A stretch of DNA of 64,000 nucleotides from Bacillota bacterium (GTDB lineage Bacteria > Bacillota > Clostridia > Lachnospirales > Lachnospiraceae): positions 94,207 through 158,206 of the forward strand of contig CABJAN010000006.1 in assembly GCA_902363515.1 (NCBI GenBank), in the 5' to 3' direction. Positions 46,355 through 55,131 of this stretch are shown piece after piece. Positions within the stretch are counted from its first letter, which is position 1. Every line of letters starts with the position of its first letter. A program made the position numbers and the translations under genes. Under the pieces are notes generated by a model. It made no database searches. It was not told the DNA's origin and saw only the letters and a program-made list of their open reading frames with translations.

Positions 46355-46750
46355 TCAGGGAAAGATTTATTCTTTCCCTGAAAGTCCGCTTGGGGACTGG
46401 ATTTTCGCATTTTACAGGAAAAAGTGGTAAAGAAAATTTACGGAAGTCTTTACCCGTAACTACAGTCGTAGTAAGGGAAATTTATAAAAAGTAAAGAAGT
46501 AAAGAATATTTTTAAGTTAATAGTTAGAAAATATAATATAAATCAATACTTTATGTATTATATTGTCTTAAATATATTCTTGTAGGATAGAATTATAAAA
46601 AAGTCTTTACTTCTTTACTTTTACACTTTTCCCAGTGTACATCAGGGTTTTACGGTAAATATGGGTCTTTACCTTTTTCTGTAAAATCTTTACCCTTTCA
46701 GATTTCCTAGTGTACAAGCGGATTTTCAGGTAAAGTATTTTTCTTGTATG
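46355..46750 (+). repeat. 396-bp direct repeat, copy 2; candidate replication origin
   Basis: Same orientation and length as 32807-33202, roughly 90 percent identical by eye. It begins with the TCAGGGAAAG hairpin and has about nine GTAAAG/CTTTAC words. The two copies diverge immediately after TTGTATG at their right ends. Confidence 0.8.
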
Positions 46751-46757
46751 GAAAAAA

Positions 46758-46790
46758 TAAAACCGACACTCTTTTGGAATGTCGGTTTTA
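46758..46790. terminator. Terminator of the minus-strand ArdC-like gene
   Basis: TAAAACCGACA and TGTCGGTTTTA form a perfect 11-bp stem with T- and A-runs on both sides. Confidence 0.75.
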
Positions 46791-46811
46791 TCAATTCTGT
46801 ATCAGTTCTTA

Positions 46812-47630
46812 TTATTTTTCAAAATATTTATTTACACCAATAATAATCTGGTCGGCTGTTTTCTGTATGACGGTCATGGATTCTTTCAGAATATCCTGAA
46901 ATCCAGTACCGACCCAGCCTACAATGTACGGAAAAGAGTAATCTTCACTGTCAAATCCATAATGTTTACAGACAATGTAAGCGACAGATTCGGCTTCTAA
47001 TTCCTTTTGTTTACGGTCTTTCTTACATTCTTGTAGCTTTTCCTTCGTATGTAACATAGCGTGAGCAATTTCATGTACCAAAGTTTTTACGCTTTGTCTT
47101 TCCGTCATTCCATCCTGTATCACAATGATTTTCTCTGCATCACTGTAATATCCCCTTGCATCCCCATCGAACAATCGGAAATCCACAGGAACAGGAGAAA
47201 TAGACTGGAACGCATGAAGGAAATCTTTGTAATTCTCAACGCGTCCCTGTAAATCCTCCACTCCGATTGTGACAGGTTCCATGTCTGGAATCTGATAGGT
47301 AGAGGAAATATCAAAGACAGATGCAGATTTGAAGCCGATACGCTCTTCTTCCTCATCTTCTTCGTTTTTCTTCTTGTATTTCACAGGAGAAATGATGCGT
47401 ATTGCTTTTTCGCCCTTCCTCACCTGCCGATGGAAATTATTACGCCAGCTTGTATATCCGGCAACATAAGATGCATGAGGGCATTGCAGAGCAATCAACA
47501 GGCAGTTATTTGCACTATAATTATGGAACAGGCTCATAACATGCAATAGGTCGCGATATTTTTCAGAGGTGGCATATTTTTCTAATCCTGTCTGTAAGAG
47601 TTCTGTTAATTCTTCCATGTATTTATTCAT
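46812..47630 (-). CDS. ArdC-like antirestriction protein with zincin motif
   Basis: 272 residues. An N-terminal ssDNA-binding domain (YSANNCLLIALQCPHASYVA, then RKGEKAIRIISPV) is followed by a zinc metallopeptidase domain with VHEIAHAMLH (about 187-196) and a downstream ELEAESVAYIVC that supplies the third ligand. The organisation matches ArdC-like proteins of conjugative plasmids, which protect incoming DNA. Unlike the protein at 11498-12361 it keeps all zinc ligands. It is followed by the DUF5688 gene in the same direction upstream. Confidence 0.85.
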   Translation of the reverse strand: MNKYMEELTELLQTGLEKYATSEKYRDLLHVMSLFHNYSANNCLLIALQCPHASYVAGYTSWRNNFHRQVRKGEKAIRIISPVKYKKKNEEDEEEERIGFKSASVFDISSTYQIPDMEPVTIGVEDLQGRVENYKDFLHAFQSISPVPVDFRLFDGDARGYYSDAEKIIVIQDGMTERQSVKTLVHEIAHAMLHTKEKLQECKKDRKQKELEAESVAYIVCKHYGFDSEDYSFPYIVGWVGTGFQDILKESMTVIQKTADQIIIGVNKYFEK

Positions 47631-47645
47631 AATCTCTTTTCTCCT

Positions 47646-48242
47646 TTATTCGGTGTAATAAATGGTTGATAAGATTCCAGTTTTGTAACATAAATGGTAT
47701 ATGTTGTCTGATAGACGGTCTTCTGGTTCTACTGTATTCTGATTGATTTGGTGTACCATTTGTGTCAGTTCTCTTGTGGAAATTCCGCATTGTTTTGCAG
47801 GAACAATAAGAAGTTCGTGTTTTGACGATGGGAAAATGAATATATCGCATTTCAGAGTTTCCACTACATCATGTACAATGCTTTTTACACAGAACGCACC
47901 GGCTCCGTAGAACTTTTGCTTATTCGTCAGAACATATATTGGGAACATACCATTTTCTAATTCAGCTGGAAGACCGAGCATTTCACTTAATGTTTGGAAT
48001 TGATATTCGTAATGATTTGTATTGATTGCATGGATTAGTTCCTCAATCGTAATACAATAGGTTTCCAACAGTTGTTTAGTGACTACTCCGATTTTGGTAT
48101 CAGACAAATTAAAACGGAATCCCATTTCAATATCTTCCATACCCTGCATACGGACAGATACAGCATCAGAATGTAATTGTGGATGAAGAATAGGATAAAT
48201 GTTTGCTAATAAAGTTGTTTTGCTCATTTCTGTAAGTTTCAT
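47646..48242 (-). CDS. DUF5688-like protein
   Basis: 198 residues with CAAGGAGG before the ATG. Recognisable pattern: FPIYVLTNKQKFYGAGAFC, then DIFIFPSSKHELLIVPA, as in DUF5688 proteins of Clostridia mobile elements. No catalytic residues are known. It lies 15 nt upstream of the ArdC-like gene and is probably in its operon. Confidence 0.75.
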   Translation of the reverse strand: MKLTEMSKTTLLANIYPILHPQLHSDAVSVRMQGMEDIEMGFRFNLSDTKIGVVTKQLLETYCITIEELIHAINTNHYEYQFQTLSEMLGLPAELENGMFPIYVLTNKQKFYGAGAFCVKSIVHDVVETLKCDIFIFPSSKHELLIVPAKQCGISTRELTQMVHQINQNTVEPEDRLSDNIYHLCYKTGILSTIYYTE

Positions 48243-48324
48243 AGTGAATCCTCCTTGTAAAGAAAATTATATAATCATAGATTCACCCGATGCCGCCTTG
48301 CGGCATTTTATATTTTGAAAGATA

Positions 48325-48353
48325 TTGATAAATGAAAGAAAACGCTATATAAT
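48325..48353 (+). promoter_or_regulatory. Promoter of the second serine recombinase
   Basis: TTGATA (48325-48330), a 17-nt spacer and TATAAT (48348-48353). A second TATAAT at 48366-48371 makes a repeated CG-TATATAAT motif that may bind the recombinase or a regulator. A small hairpin ATGCCG/CGGCAT lies just upstream (48290-48306). Confidence 0.65.
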
Positions 48354-48394
48354 AAAAGCACGTTATATAATTTACGATGAAAGTGGGTAGGAAA

Positions 48395-50431
48395 ATGGCA
48401 AAAAAACTAAGGTGTTATCTATACACAAGGGTATCCACAGGGATACAGGTAGATGGCTATTCTCTGGAAGCTCAAAAGGAGCGATTAGAGAAAGAAGCCA
48501 TACACAGGGGCATGAAAGTGGTCGGGACGTACAGTGATGAAGGTAAATCAGGAAAAAACGTGACTGGAAGACCAGAGTTCCAGCGGATGCTTGCAGATAT
48601 TCAATCTGGAAAAGATGAAGTGGATTATGTGCTGGTCTTTAAACTTTCACGATTCGGGCGAAATGCAGCAGATACGTTAAATAGTTTGCAATTCATGGAA
48701 GATTATGGAGTGAATCTGTATTGTGTGGAAGATAACATTGATAGTGCCGGAGCTGCTGGAAAGTTGATGATTTCCGTAGTGGCTGCGGTAGCAGAGATTG
48801 AACGTGAAAATATCCATGAGCAGACGATGGCTGGGCGTAGGCAGAAAGCCCGTGATGGTAGATGGAATGGTGGTTTTGCTCCGTATGGTTATACATTAGT
48901 ACCTCGTGACGGGGAACGAGGGAAAGTGCTTGAGATAAACGAAAAAGAAGCGGAGCTGGTTCGGATTATCTTTGATAAATTTGCCAATACGGATATGGGA
49001 TGTAACTCTGTGGCAAAATGGCTAAATGACCATGGTTATACAAAAGAAGTACGCCAGAATGGAACACTATCTACGATTAGCTCTAATTTTGTGAAACTGG
49101 TATTAGATAATCCTGTGTACATGGGAAAAATCGCATACGGACGACGAAAGACCGAGAAAATCGAAGGAAAACGCAATGAATATCATGTGGTAAAACAGGC
49201 AGAAGATGCCTATGAGCTGTATCAGGGAATACATGAAGCTATTGTATCCGAGGAATTATGGCAGAAAGCCCATGCAAAACGGCTGGTAACAGGCGTGAAG
49301 TATGATAAAGTCCATGATACAGGGCATTGTCATATCCTATCGGGCTTGTTGCGATGTCCAGAGTGCGGAGCGAAGATGTATGGGGTAGTCAATCGCAAGA
49401 AAAAGGCTGGTTCCGATGATTTTTACAAGGATATGTGGTATTATAAGTGTAAAAATCGTATCAAGGTGGAAGGACATTTTTGTACCTACAAAACCCATAT
49501 CCGACAGGATATTGTCAATGCAGAGGTTATCAGCATTGTAAAATATGCTTTGAATGATGAAGAATTTAAACGTAGGATTGCACAACGGGCTGGTGGAAAG
49601 GAAGACGGTTCTCTGGATGAGTTGATGGCAGAGAAAGTACGTCTGGAAGATACGAAGAAGAAGCTGGAAATCCGAAAAAAGAAAATGTTGGATAAAATCG
49701 GAAACATGGATGTGGATGATGAATTATATGATACTCTTTTTGAGGATTATATGGGTGTTGTACGGGAATTGACCGAAAAGCTGGCAAAGTTGGATGCAGA
49801 TTTACTGCGAAATAACATTGCCATTGAGAATATGCAAAAACAGACCTTTACTGCTGAACAGTATTATGAATTGCTGGATGCAATCGTGCGATACATGGAA
49901 GAAATTCCAGAGAATCGAATAAAACAGTTGATGGGACTTGTACTGGATAAAGTAGAGCTATTCCCAAAACGACAGGCAAACGGTCGATGGGTACGAAATG
50001 TCCGTTTTAAAGTGCCGTTAGACGTAGATGGAACCTTTTATGATAGCATTGGTTTCCATGGGGATGGAGAAGAAAAAGGCGAGGGAGATGATTCTGTTTA
50101 TTTCCTACCCAATGAGATGCACGACGAGACGGTAGTTCTTTTGTCCCAACAAAAACCAGATGATACGATAGAGATCGACTTAGACTTAGACGAACTGGAT
50201 GCAACCAGTGCTGAGTTGAAAGCAACCTATCAGGAAATTAAAGATTATGTGCTGAAAGAATTTGGCTTGAAGGTTTCAAGTTTATATATTTCTCAGGTAA
50301 AACGCAAATGTGGAATTGAAGTGGGAGAAAATTATAACCTTCCAAAATCAGAAAATGCAAGAGTGCCACAATGCCCGAAAGAGAAGGAAGAAGCTATCAA
50401 GGCTGCCCTGAAATATTTTGCGATGATTTAA
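48395..50431 (+). CDS. Large serine recombinase 2 (TnpX-like)
   Basis: 678 residues from the ATG at 48395, which follows GTAGGA; an in-frame ATG at 48377 has no ribosome site. Nucleophile Ser14 in YTRVSTGIQ, KLSRFGRNAAD, a recombinase domain with NGGFAPYGY, a zinc ribbon (CPECGAKMY, later C-X9-C) and a coiled coil. The end reads KYFAMI. It is about 60 percent identical by eye to the ICE integrase at 28259-30214 over the first 300 residues. It is paired with TnpV downstream and probably mobilises the block-2 element. Confidence 0.95.
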   Translation: MAKKLRCYLYTRVSTGIQVDGYSLEAQKERLEKEAIHRGMKVVGTYSDEGKSGKNVTGRPEFQRMLADIQSGKDEVDYVLVFKLSRFGRNAADTLNSLQFMEDYGVNLYCVEDNIDSAGAAGKLMISVVAAVAEIERENIHEQTMAGRRQKARDGRWNGGFAPYGYTLVPRDGERGKVLEINEKEAELVRIIFDKFANTDMGCNSVAKWLNDHGYTKEVRQNGTLSTISSNFVKLVLDNPVYMGKIAYGRRKTEKIEGKRNEYHVVKQAEDAYELYQGIHEAIVSEELWQKAHAKRLVTGVKYDKVHDTGHCHILSGLLRCPECGAKMYGVVNRKKKAGSDDFYKDMWYYKCKNRIKVEGHFCTYKTHIRQDIVNAEVISIVKYALNDEEFKRRIAQRAGGKEDGSLDELMAEKVRLEDTKKKLEIRKKKMLDKIGNMDVDDELYDTLFEDYMGVVRELTEKLAKLDADLLRNNIAIENMQKQTFTAEQYYELLDAIVRYMEEIPENRIKQLMGLVLDKVELFPKRQANGRWVRNVRFKVPLDVDGTFYDSIGFHGDGEEKGEGDDSVYFLPNEMHDETVVLLSQQKPDDTIEIDLDLDELDATSAELKATYQEIKDYVLKEFGLKVSSLYISQVKRKCGIEVGENYNLPKSENARVPQCPKEKEEAIKAALKYFAMI

Positions 50432-50462
50432 GGAAATCGCTGATTTCAAGGAGGAGTAACAC

Positions 50463-50834
50463 ATGAAAAGCACATTTGAAAAAATGGGTGGAACCTACAC
50501 ACTTGGTGCGGACGGAATTTACTATCCGAATCTTGTCAGTACAGATGAAGAACCGCATTATGGGAAATATGGAATAATGCGGAAAACGTATCTGAAAGAG
50601 TATCGTCCGGCAATGTATTCGCTGTATATGTTGGAAGACAGACTGACAGAACATCTGAATGCTGTGGACGACGAAACACAGGAGAAGATGGATATTCTGG
50701 TACGTCAGATGATGAAGAGGCAAGGTATTACAGAAGAAATGAAAGCCCGTGACCAGGTGGCTTGGGTAGGAATGGTAAATAATATCCGAAATGCGGCGGA
50801 AGAGATTGTGTTGAAAGAATTGATTTACAGGTAA
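50463..50834 (+). CDS. tnpV: TnpV-family transposon protein
   Basis: 123 residues with AAGGAGG before the ATG. TnpV pattern: TYTLGADGIYYPNL, then GKYGIMRKTYLKEYRP and LVRQMMKRQGITEEMKA, ending WVGMVNNIRNAAEEIVLKEL. TnpV proteins accompany TnpX serine recombinases in Tn4451-type elements; their function is not established. It lies 31 nt after the recombinase. Confidence 0.88.
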   Translation: MKSTFEKMGGTYTLGADGIYYPNLVSTDEEPHYGKYGIMRKTYLKEYRPAMYSLYMLEDRLTEHLNAVDDETQEKMDILVRQMMKRQGITEEMKARDQVAWVGMVNNIRNAAEEIVLKELIYR

Positions 50835-50885
50835 ACAAAGAGCTGAACAGGTAGGACGAAAACTCCTATTTGTTCAGCTCTTTGT
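50835..50885. terminator. Strong bidirectional terminator after tnpV
   Basis: ACAAAGAGCTGAACA and TGTTCAGCTCTTTGT form a perfect 15-bp stem, with an inner TAGGA/TCCTA pair. Confidence 0.85.
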
Positions 50886-50913
50886 GTTTGTACGGGTTCA
50901 AAGAAGAATCGAA

Positions 50914-52623
50914 TTACAATTCTATATCATGTGATTTTTTCTTAGTCCGGACAGGCTGATTTCGTCGCATCGCTTGTTTTCTCTGATATTCAAGTTCCCA
51001 GGCACGATGGGAGAAAACATCAGGATCTTCAACATTGAGATAATCTACTTCATTAGTTGCAATATCACGATAGTGATAGTCATAATATTCACCAAAAGTA
51101 CCTTTGAGTTGCTCAATCAGTTTATCTCGGAAAGTAGGGCGTATCTGGATTCTGGCATCCAGTAATTCTGTATATTGCTCTGGTTTAGGACGGAATTTTT
51201 CCTCTTGGAAAGCTACAGCATCTTTTTCAAGCTGCTCTTTGAGAGCCATATCTTGAGAATCGAGAATATCCAGATTCTTATCCATCTGGTTATATTTATT
51301 GGAAAGGCTCGTCATATCTTTATCTGTGGAACATTCAGCCTGAAACAGCAGCTGTTCTTTGGCAGATTTCAGTTCCTCGATTTCTTCTGTTATGGTTGTA
51401 AGCTGCTGATTTAACTTGATATGCTGCAAAGGATTCAGAATACTGGTTTTATTTTTTTGCACATGTAGTTCTTTCTTTTCAGTAACTTTTGCTTTGAGTT
51501 TTTTCTTAATGGTATCATATTGATTCAGGATAGGACGAAAGTGCTGCATCCAGTCATGGATCACTTCTTTTTGCATCTCATTATGAAGTAAATGATATTG
51601 TGTAAAAATCATATGATTGCGGATTTCTTCCAATGTTTCTGCAATTACCGGAATAGACTTTTCTACAGCTTGCGCCAATTTTTTTATCTGTGCTTTTAAT
51701 TCCCGTAGTATTCTGTTATCCGCACGAATCTGACGGTTGATTTCACACCGGTCAGCTATCATGCCTTTCTTTTCCATATTCTGGGCAATGTAGCCTTCGT
51801 GGATGGTTGGCTGTTCAGTGATTCCCTGAGCTGCAAAACTGCGGTGATCAATGGCGGCATTTATCTGATTAAGGGCAAGCATTTTATTTACGGCATTTGC
51901 CCAGTTTGCTCTCCAGAGGCAGAGCTGTTCCTCACTGTTCCATTGTTCGGAAATCGGGTTTTGTCTGCCATACCGGGTGCTTTTTGGATGTTTGTCGATA
52001 CGTTCATAACCTTTCTCCTGTGCTGCCGAGGGAGTTAGATATACTTTCTTTTTCCCTGCTTTATAACGATACTGTTTTTCCCAGCCCTCTTTCTGAGCAT
52101 CCTTAAATTCAGAAGCAGTAAATCCCTTTTCTTCCCCGTCTTTTACACAAAGGTATTCTTTTTCTGTTTTGTATTGCCATGTTCCGTTTTCGTTTAATGG
52201 ACGGACAGTAAGTAGAATGTGTGCATGGGGATTGTGACCATCTGTATCGTGAATGGCGAAATCGGCACACATTCCCATATCTACAAAATTCTTTTGGATA
52301 AAATTCTGAAGAAGAGAAAGATTGCTGTCTTTATCCAACTCAATAGGGAGTGCGACAACAAATTCTCTTGCCAGTCGGCTGTCTTTTGTTTTTTCAGCAG
52401 CTTCTACAGCATTCCAGAGTTGTTCCCGGTTTTTCCATTCAGGCGGAGCCATAGGGGGAAGCATTACTTCCTGATAGATCAGTCCATGTTTTCGGGTGTA
52501 GTCATGCTGGATGCCATCGTAATCATTGTACATGCGGCTACAGCTCATATAAGCAGATGCAACGACAGCAGACCGCCCGGAACCACGGCTGACGACCTTG
52601 GCTTGCATATGATAAATTGCCAT
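50914..52623 (-). CDS. MobA/MobL (MobQ) relaxase
   Basis: 569 residues from the ATG at 52623, which follows AGGGGGTG; an in-frame GTG four codons upstream is less likely. MobQ pattern: YHMQAKVVSRGSGRSAVVAS with the catalytic region near the N-terminus, then HDTDGHNPHAHILLTVRP (three-His metal site, about 122-139). The rest is coiled coil. The gene reads away from the RSF1010-type nic site at 52726-52737, the expected arrangement. Confidence 0.92.
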   Translation of the reverse strand: MAIYHMQAKVVSRGSGRSAVVASAYMSCSRMYNDYDGIQHDYTRKHGLIYQEVMLPPMAPPEWKNREQLWNAVEAAEKTKDSRLAREFVVALPIELDKDSNLSLLQNFIQKNFVDMGMCADFAIHDTDGHNPHAHILLTVRPLNENGTWQYKTEKEYLCVKDGEEKGFTASEFKDAQKEGWEKQYRYKAGKKKVYLTPSAAQEKGYERIDKHPKSTRYGRQNPISEQWNSEEQLCLWRANWANAVNKMLALNQINAAIDHRSFAAQGITEQPTIHEGYIAQNMEKKGMIADRCEINRQIRADNRILRELKAQIKKLAQAVEKSIPVIAETLEEIRNHMIFTQYHLLHNEMQKEVIHDWMQHFRPILNQYDTIKKKLKAKVTEKKELHVQKNKTSILNPLQHIKLNQQLTTITEEIEELKSAKEQLLFQAECSTDKDMTSLSNKYNQMDKNLDILDSQDMALKEQLEKDAVAFQEEKFRPKPEQYTELLDARIQIRPTFRDKLIEQLKGTFGEYYDYHYRDIATNEVDYLNVEDPDVFSHRAWELEYQRKQAMRRNQPVRTKKKSHDIEL

Positions 52624-52698
52624 ATCTGGCACCCCCTTTCGATGTTGCCTGCAACAGCGGATAGCCCTCGGCAGAGCGCACGGGCCCCGTAGGGGATA

Positions 52699-52737
52699 CC
52701 ACCGCCCGATTTATCGGGTGGTGAGTAAGTGCGCCCT
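52699..52737 (+). other. oriT with RSF1010/MobQ-type nic region
   Basis: TAAGTGCGCCCT (52726-52737) is the nic core known from RSF1010/R1162 oriT, where cleavage falls in TGCG/CCCT. An imperfect inverted repeat, CCACC(G)CCCGAT/ATCGGGTGG (52700-52722), immediately precedes it, as in RSF1010. It lies between the MobQ relaxase and a small DUF3847-like gene. The sequence match is direct; function is inferred from known oriT structure. Confidence 0.85.
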
Positions 52738-52758
52738 TCGGGAGTAGAACTTGTGTAT

Positions 52759-52980
52759 TTACATTCCTCTTAGCCGGAGCATCAGCTCCCGCTTTAGGGT
52801 ATCTAAATCCATTTCTTTAATATGTGGAGCAATGCTTTCCAGAATCGCTCCTTCTTGAATCAATCTGCGTGTTCTGGCATTACGTTCCTTTTTACGGTTT
52901 CTTGCTTCGATTTCTTCCAGTCTGTGTTTTGCCTGTAAAAGCACTTTTTCTTCTGGTGTCATAATTCTTTTATTTGCCAT
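52759..52980 (-). CDS. DUF3847-like small mobilization-associated protein
   Basis: 73 residues from the ATG at 52980, which follows AGGAGGTG. It is a charged helical protein (EEKVLLQAKHRLEEIEARNR, then TRRLIQEGAILESIAPHIKE), matching the DUF3847 proteins found beside MobQ relaxases. Its leader GGTGCCAGATATGGCAA is the same as that of the relaxase gene. It probably helps at oriT; this is inferred from position. Confidence 0.75.
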   Translation of the reverse strand: MANKRIMTPEEKVLLQAKHRLEEIEARNRKKERNARTRRLIQEGAILESIAPHIKEMDLDTLKRELMLRLRGM

Positions 52981-53059
52981 ATCTGGCACCTCCTTTTTAT
53001 GCCCGTATCCGGGCGATTTAGTTTTAAAATCTTGTGGTTTAGTACTATAGTTTTAGATA

Positions 53060-53117
53060 ACTGACAGTGGCATGTCTCTGGTGATAAATAAGAAAAGAAA
53101 GTAGTACTACTGTCAGT
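53060..53117. promoter_or_regulatory. Inverted repeat upstream of the DUF3847-like gene
   Basis: ACTGACAGT (53060-53068) and ACTGTCAGT (53109-53117) are inverted copies 40 nt apart, with an AGTACTA motif repeated beside each. They could be an operator pair or a weak hairpin. The interval 52981-53149 has no gene. Confidence 0.4.
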
Positions 53118-53149
53118 GAAAAATAGTTATTGTGCGATGCTGCTTTGTT

Positions 53150-54007
53150 TCAACTCTGGTTTGAAGTGTGATTATCTAACAGAATTTTTTTCGTTTTTTT
53201 TAAATTAGCTGTTGCATTGTCTTGACGGATATTCCGGTTATTGATACGGATGGGAACACATCTCTCCAGAATCCGGTCATAAATTCGCTTGTGTGCGATA
53301 TCAGCGGCGTTCTTCAGCTCTGATAAAGTGAGATTGGTTGTTATAATCAGGGGCTTTTTACTGCGGTAACGGCTGTCAATCACATTGAAAACCTGTTCCA
53401 GTGCAAAGTCAGAGTTCCGTTCAATTCCGAGGTCATCAATGATCAGAAGGCTGTAGCGGTTTAAGCTGTGGATGAACTGATTCCTGTCTTCAAAATGCAT
53501 TCCGGTAAGGGTATTAAGAATCCGGGAAAAGTTGGTCATCAGTACCGGGATGCCTTTTTCCAGAAGGGCATTGGCAATGCAACCTGCAAAGAAAGATTTT
53601 CCAGTACCGACATCGCCCCAGATGAGAAGTCCGGAAGCGTTTGCTTTCATCTCTTCCCAGTTACTTACATAATTGTGTGCAAGTTTCATTTCCGGATTGA
53701 TGCCGTTATCTTTGGCAAAGGTGTAGTCATAAAGTGATTTGTCCTGTAAGCCACTGGTTTTGAGATGCTCTATTTCCATTTGCTTTTCATGAAGTTTTCT
53801 CTGGGCTTCCTCCTGTTCAAAGATCTTCTGCTGGCACTTACAGCGGATGGAAGGAATAAGAACCTTTCCCTGTAATTCATGCCTGCACTGTCTTGGCGTA
53901 TTGCATTTGGAACAGTAGATCAGGTGATCTGTTTCGTTAAAATATTCATCAGACTGAAGCTCTCTGTTTGGTGTGATAGCTGTTGGTTTTTCTGTAAATG
54001 TTGTCAT
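53150..54007 (-). CDS. DnaC/IstB-like ATP-binding protein
   Basis: 285 residues. A Cys cluster near the N-terminus (CSKCNTPRQCR, later CKC) may bind zinc. The AAA+ core has Walker A WGDVGTGKSF (about 131-140) and Walker B LLIIDDLG (about 189-196). It is a helicase-loader-type protein. Its start overlaps the RepA-like gene by 4 nt (ATGA), as expected for a plasmid replication operon. Confidence 0.88.
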   Translation of the reverse strand: MTTFTEKPTAITPNRELQSDEYFNETDHLIYCSKCNTPRQCRHELQGKVLIPSIRCKCQQKIFEQEEAQRKLHEKQMEIEHLKTSGLQDKSLYDYTFAKDNGINPEMKLAHNYVSNWEEMKANASGLLIWGDVGTGKSFFAGCIANALLEKGIPVLMTNFSRILNTLTGMHFEDRNQFIHSLNRYSLLIIDDLGIERNSDFALEQVFNVIDSRYRSKKPLIITTNLTLSELKNAADIAHKRIYDRILERCVPIRINNRNIRQDNATANLKKTKKILLDNHTSNQS

Positions 54008-54720
54008 AATGTTTCGTATTCCTCACTTTCATAATTTCGTTGCCGGGAAACAGGATGATCCTGTCTTGCCCAACGGATGATGGTAGCTGCATGGTTTTGG
54101 TATTGCTTTCCGGTAGAAGCCATATAACCGGATAAGCGTTCCATATAGTCCTGCCAGTCAGGGATTGTCTGCCGGATATCTTCCAGCTCCGTCTCTGACA
54201 GAAAAACATTTTGAAATGTTCCATAGGGTGAGCGTGGCTCTTTACTCCCTCTTATTGTTAAATGGTTCTTTTTTATCTCTTTCTTATTACTGGACAGTTT
54301 TCTGTCTGTATCAGGGAAAGAATCCTGTCTGTCAATAGGACAGTTTTCTGTCTGTCTTGAGGAGAGAATTCTGTCTGTATTGCTGAGGGTTTCTTTCGGG
54401 ATTTTTACATAGATCCGATTAGGGTGTCCGGGTCCCTGCCGTTTTCGGAAGATAAGCTCTTGTTTTTCCAGTACTGCCAGAGCAGTTTTTACCGTCATCT
54501 GGCTTTTGTGGAGAACTTCTGCCAGTGCTTCAATCGTAAAGTAGAGGAACACATGACCATTTGTATCTGACCAGCCCTCATTTTTCTGGGAAAGCCTTGC
54601 ACGGTCGAGCAGGATCATATAAAGCATTTTGGCAGTTTCGTTTATTTCCATGTCCAGAAGAAAACGGGGAAACATCATATAAGATGGCAGGCTTGTGTCT
54701 GCTGTCAGAAAGTCCGTCAT
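54004..54720 (-). CDS. RepA_N-type replication initiator
   Basis: 238 residues from the ATG at 54720, which follows GGAGGTG. The N-terminal winged-helix initiator domain is of the RepA_N type (YMMFPRFLLDMEINETAKML, then FLYFTIEALAEVLHKSQMTV). A Ser/Lys linker and a C-terminal domain follow. RepA_N proteins start replication of low-copy Firmicutes plasmids and also occur in ICEs. It is coupled to the DnaC-like gene. Confidence 0.88.
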   Translation of the reverse strand: MTDFLTADTSLPSYMMFPRFLLDMEINETAKMLYMILLDRARLSQKNEGWSDTNGHVFLYFTIEALAEVLHKSQMTVKTALAVLEKQELIFRKRQGPGHPNRIYVKIPKETLSNTDRILSSRQTENCPIDRQDSFPDTDRKLSSNKKEIKKNHLTIRGSKEPRSPYGTFQNVFLSETELEDIRQTIPDWQDYMERLSGYMASTGKQYQNHAATIIRWARQDHPVSRQRNYESEEYETL

Positions 54721-54744
54721 GTGTTCACCTCCAATCACAATGGT

Positions 54745-55128
54745 TTATTCTTCAAGGAAATCCCAGTCTATATCACGATCCGGCTGTTCTTTTTTAGGAG
54801 CTGGAAAGGGCACCCTGATGGGGGATTCCCTTTCCAACATGCCTGCAGTCAGCCCGGACAGAAAAATCGGCAATGACTGTTTCAGGCTGTGTTCCACTGC
54901 TTCTACAATCTGTTTCACAAAAAGTTCTTCCCGTTCCCTTGTTTCCAGATAGGGATCAGCCTGAGTGCGGTAGTAGCGGTCAAAATAATCGACCAGTGCA
55001 AGGGAGATTACCTGGCTGTAAGATTTAAAATTCTGTCTGTCCATCGTCTGTAAATATTCCCAGGCTTTCCGCTGCTGGTCTTTGTCCAGATTAAATCGCA
55101 GGTTTGTGTTGCGGATATGGTTCTGCAT
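54745..55128 (-). CDS. ParR-like adaptor of the ParM segregation system
   Basis: 127 residues. The N-terminus resembles a ribbon-helix-helix DNA-binding fold (TNLRFNLDKDQQRKAWEYL), with a polar middle and a Trp/Asp-rich C-terminus (DRDIDWDFLEE). It lies 3 nt downstream of parM. ParR proteins bind the centromere and cap ParM filaments; assignment rests on size, fold and position, not on strong similarity. Confidence 0.65.
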   Translation of the reverse strand: MQNHIRNTNLRFNLDKDQQRKAWEYLQTMDRQNFKSYSQVISLALVDYFDRYYRTQADPYLETREREELFVKQIVEAVEHSLKQSLPIFLSGLTAGMLERESPIRVPFPAPKKEQPDRDIDWDFLEE

Positions 55129-55131
55129 GGC

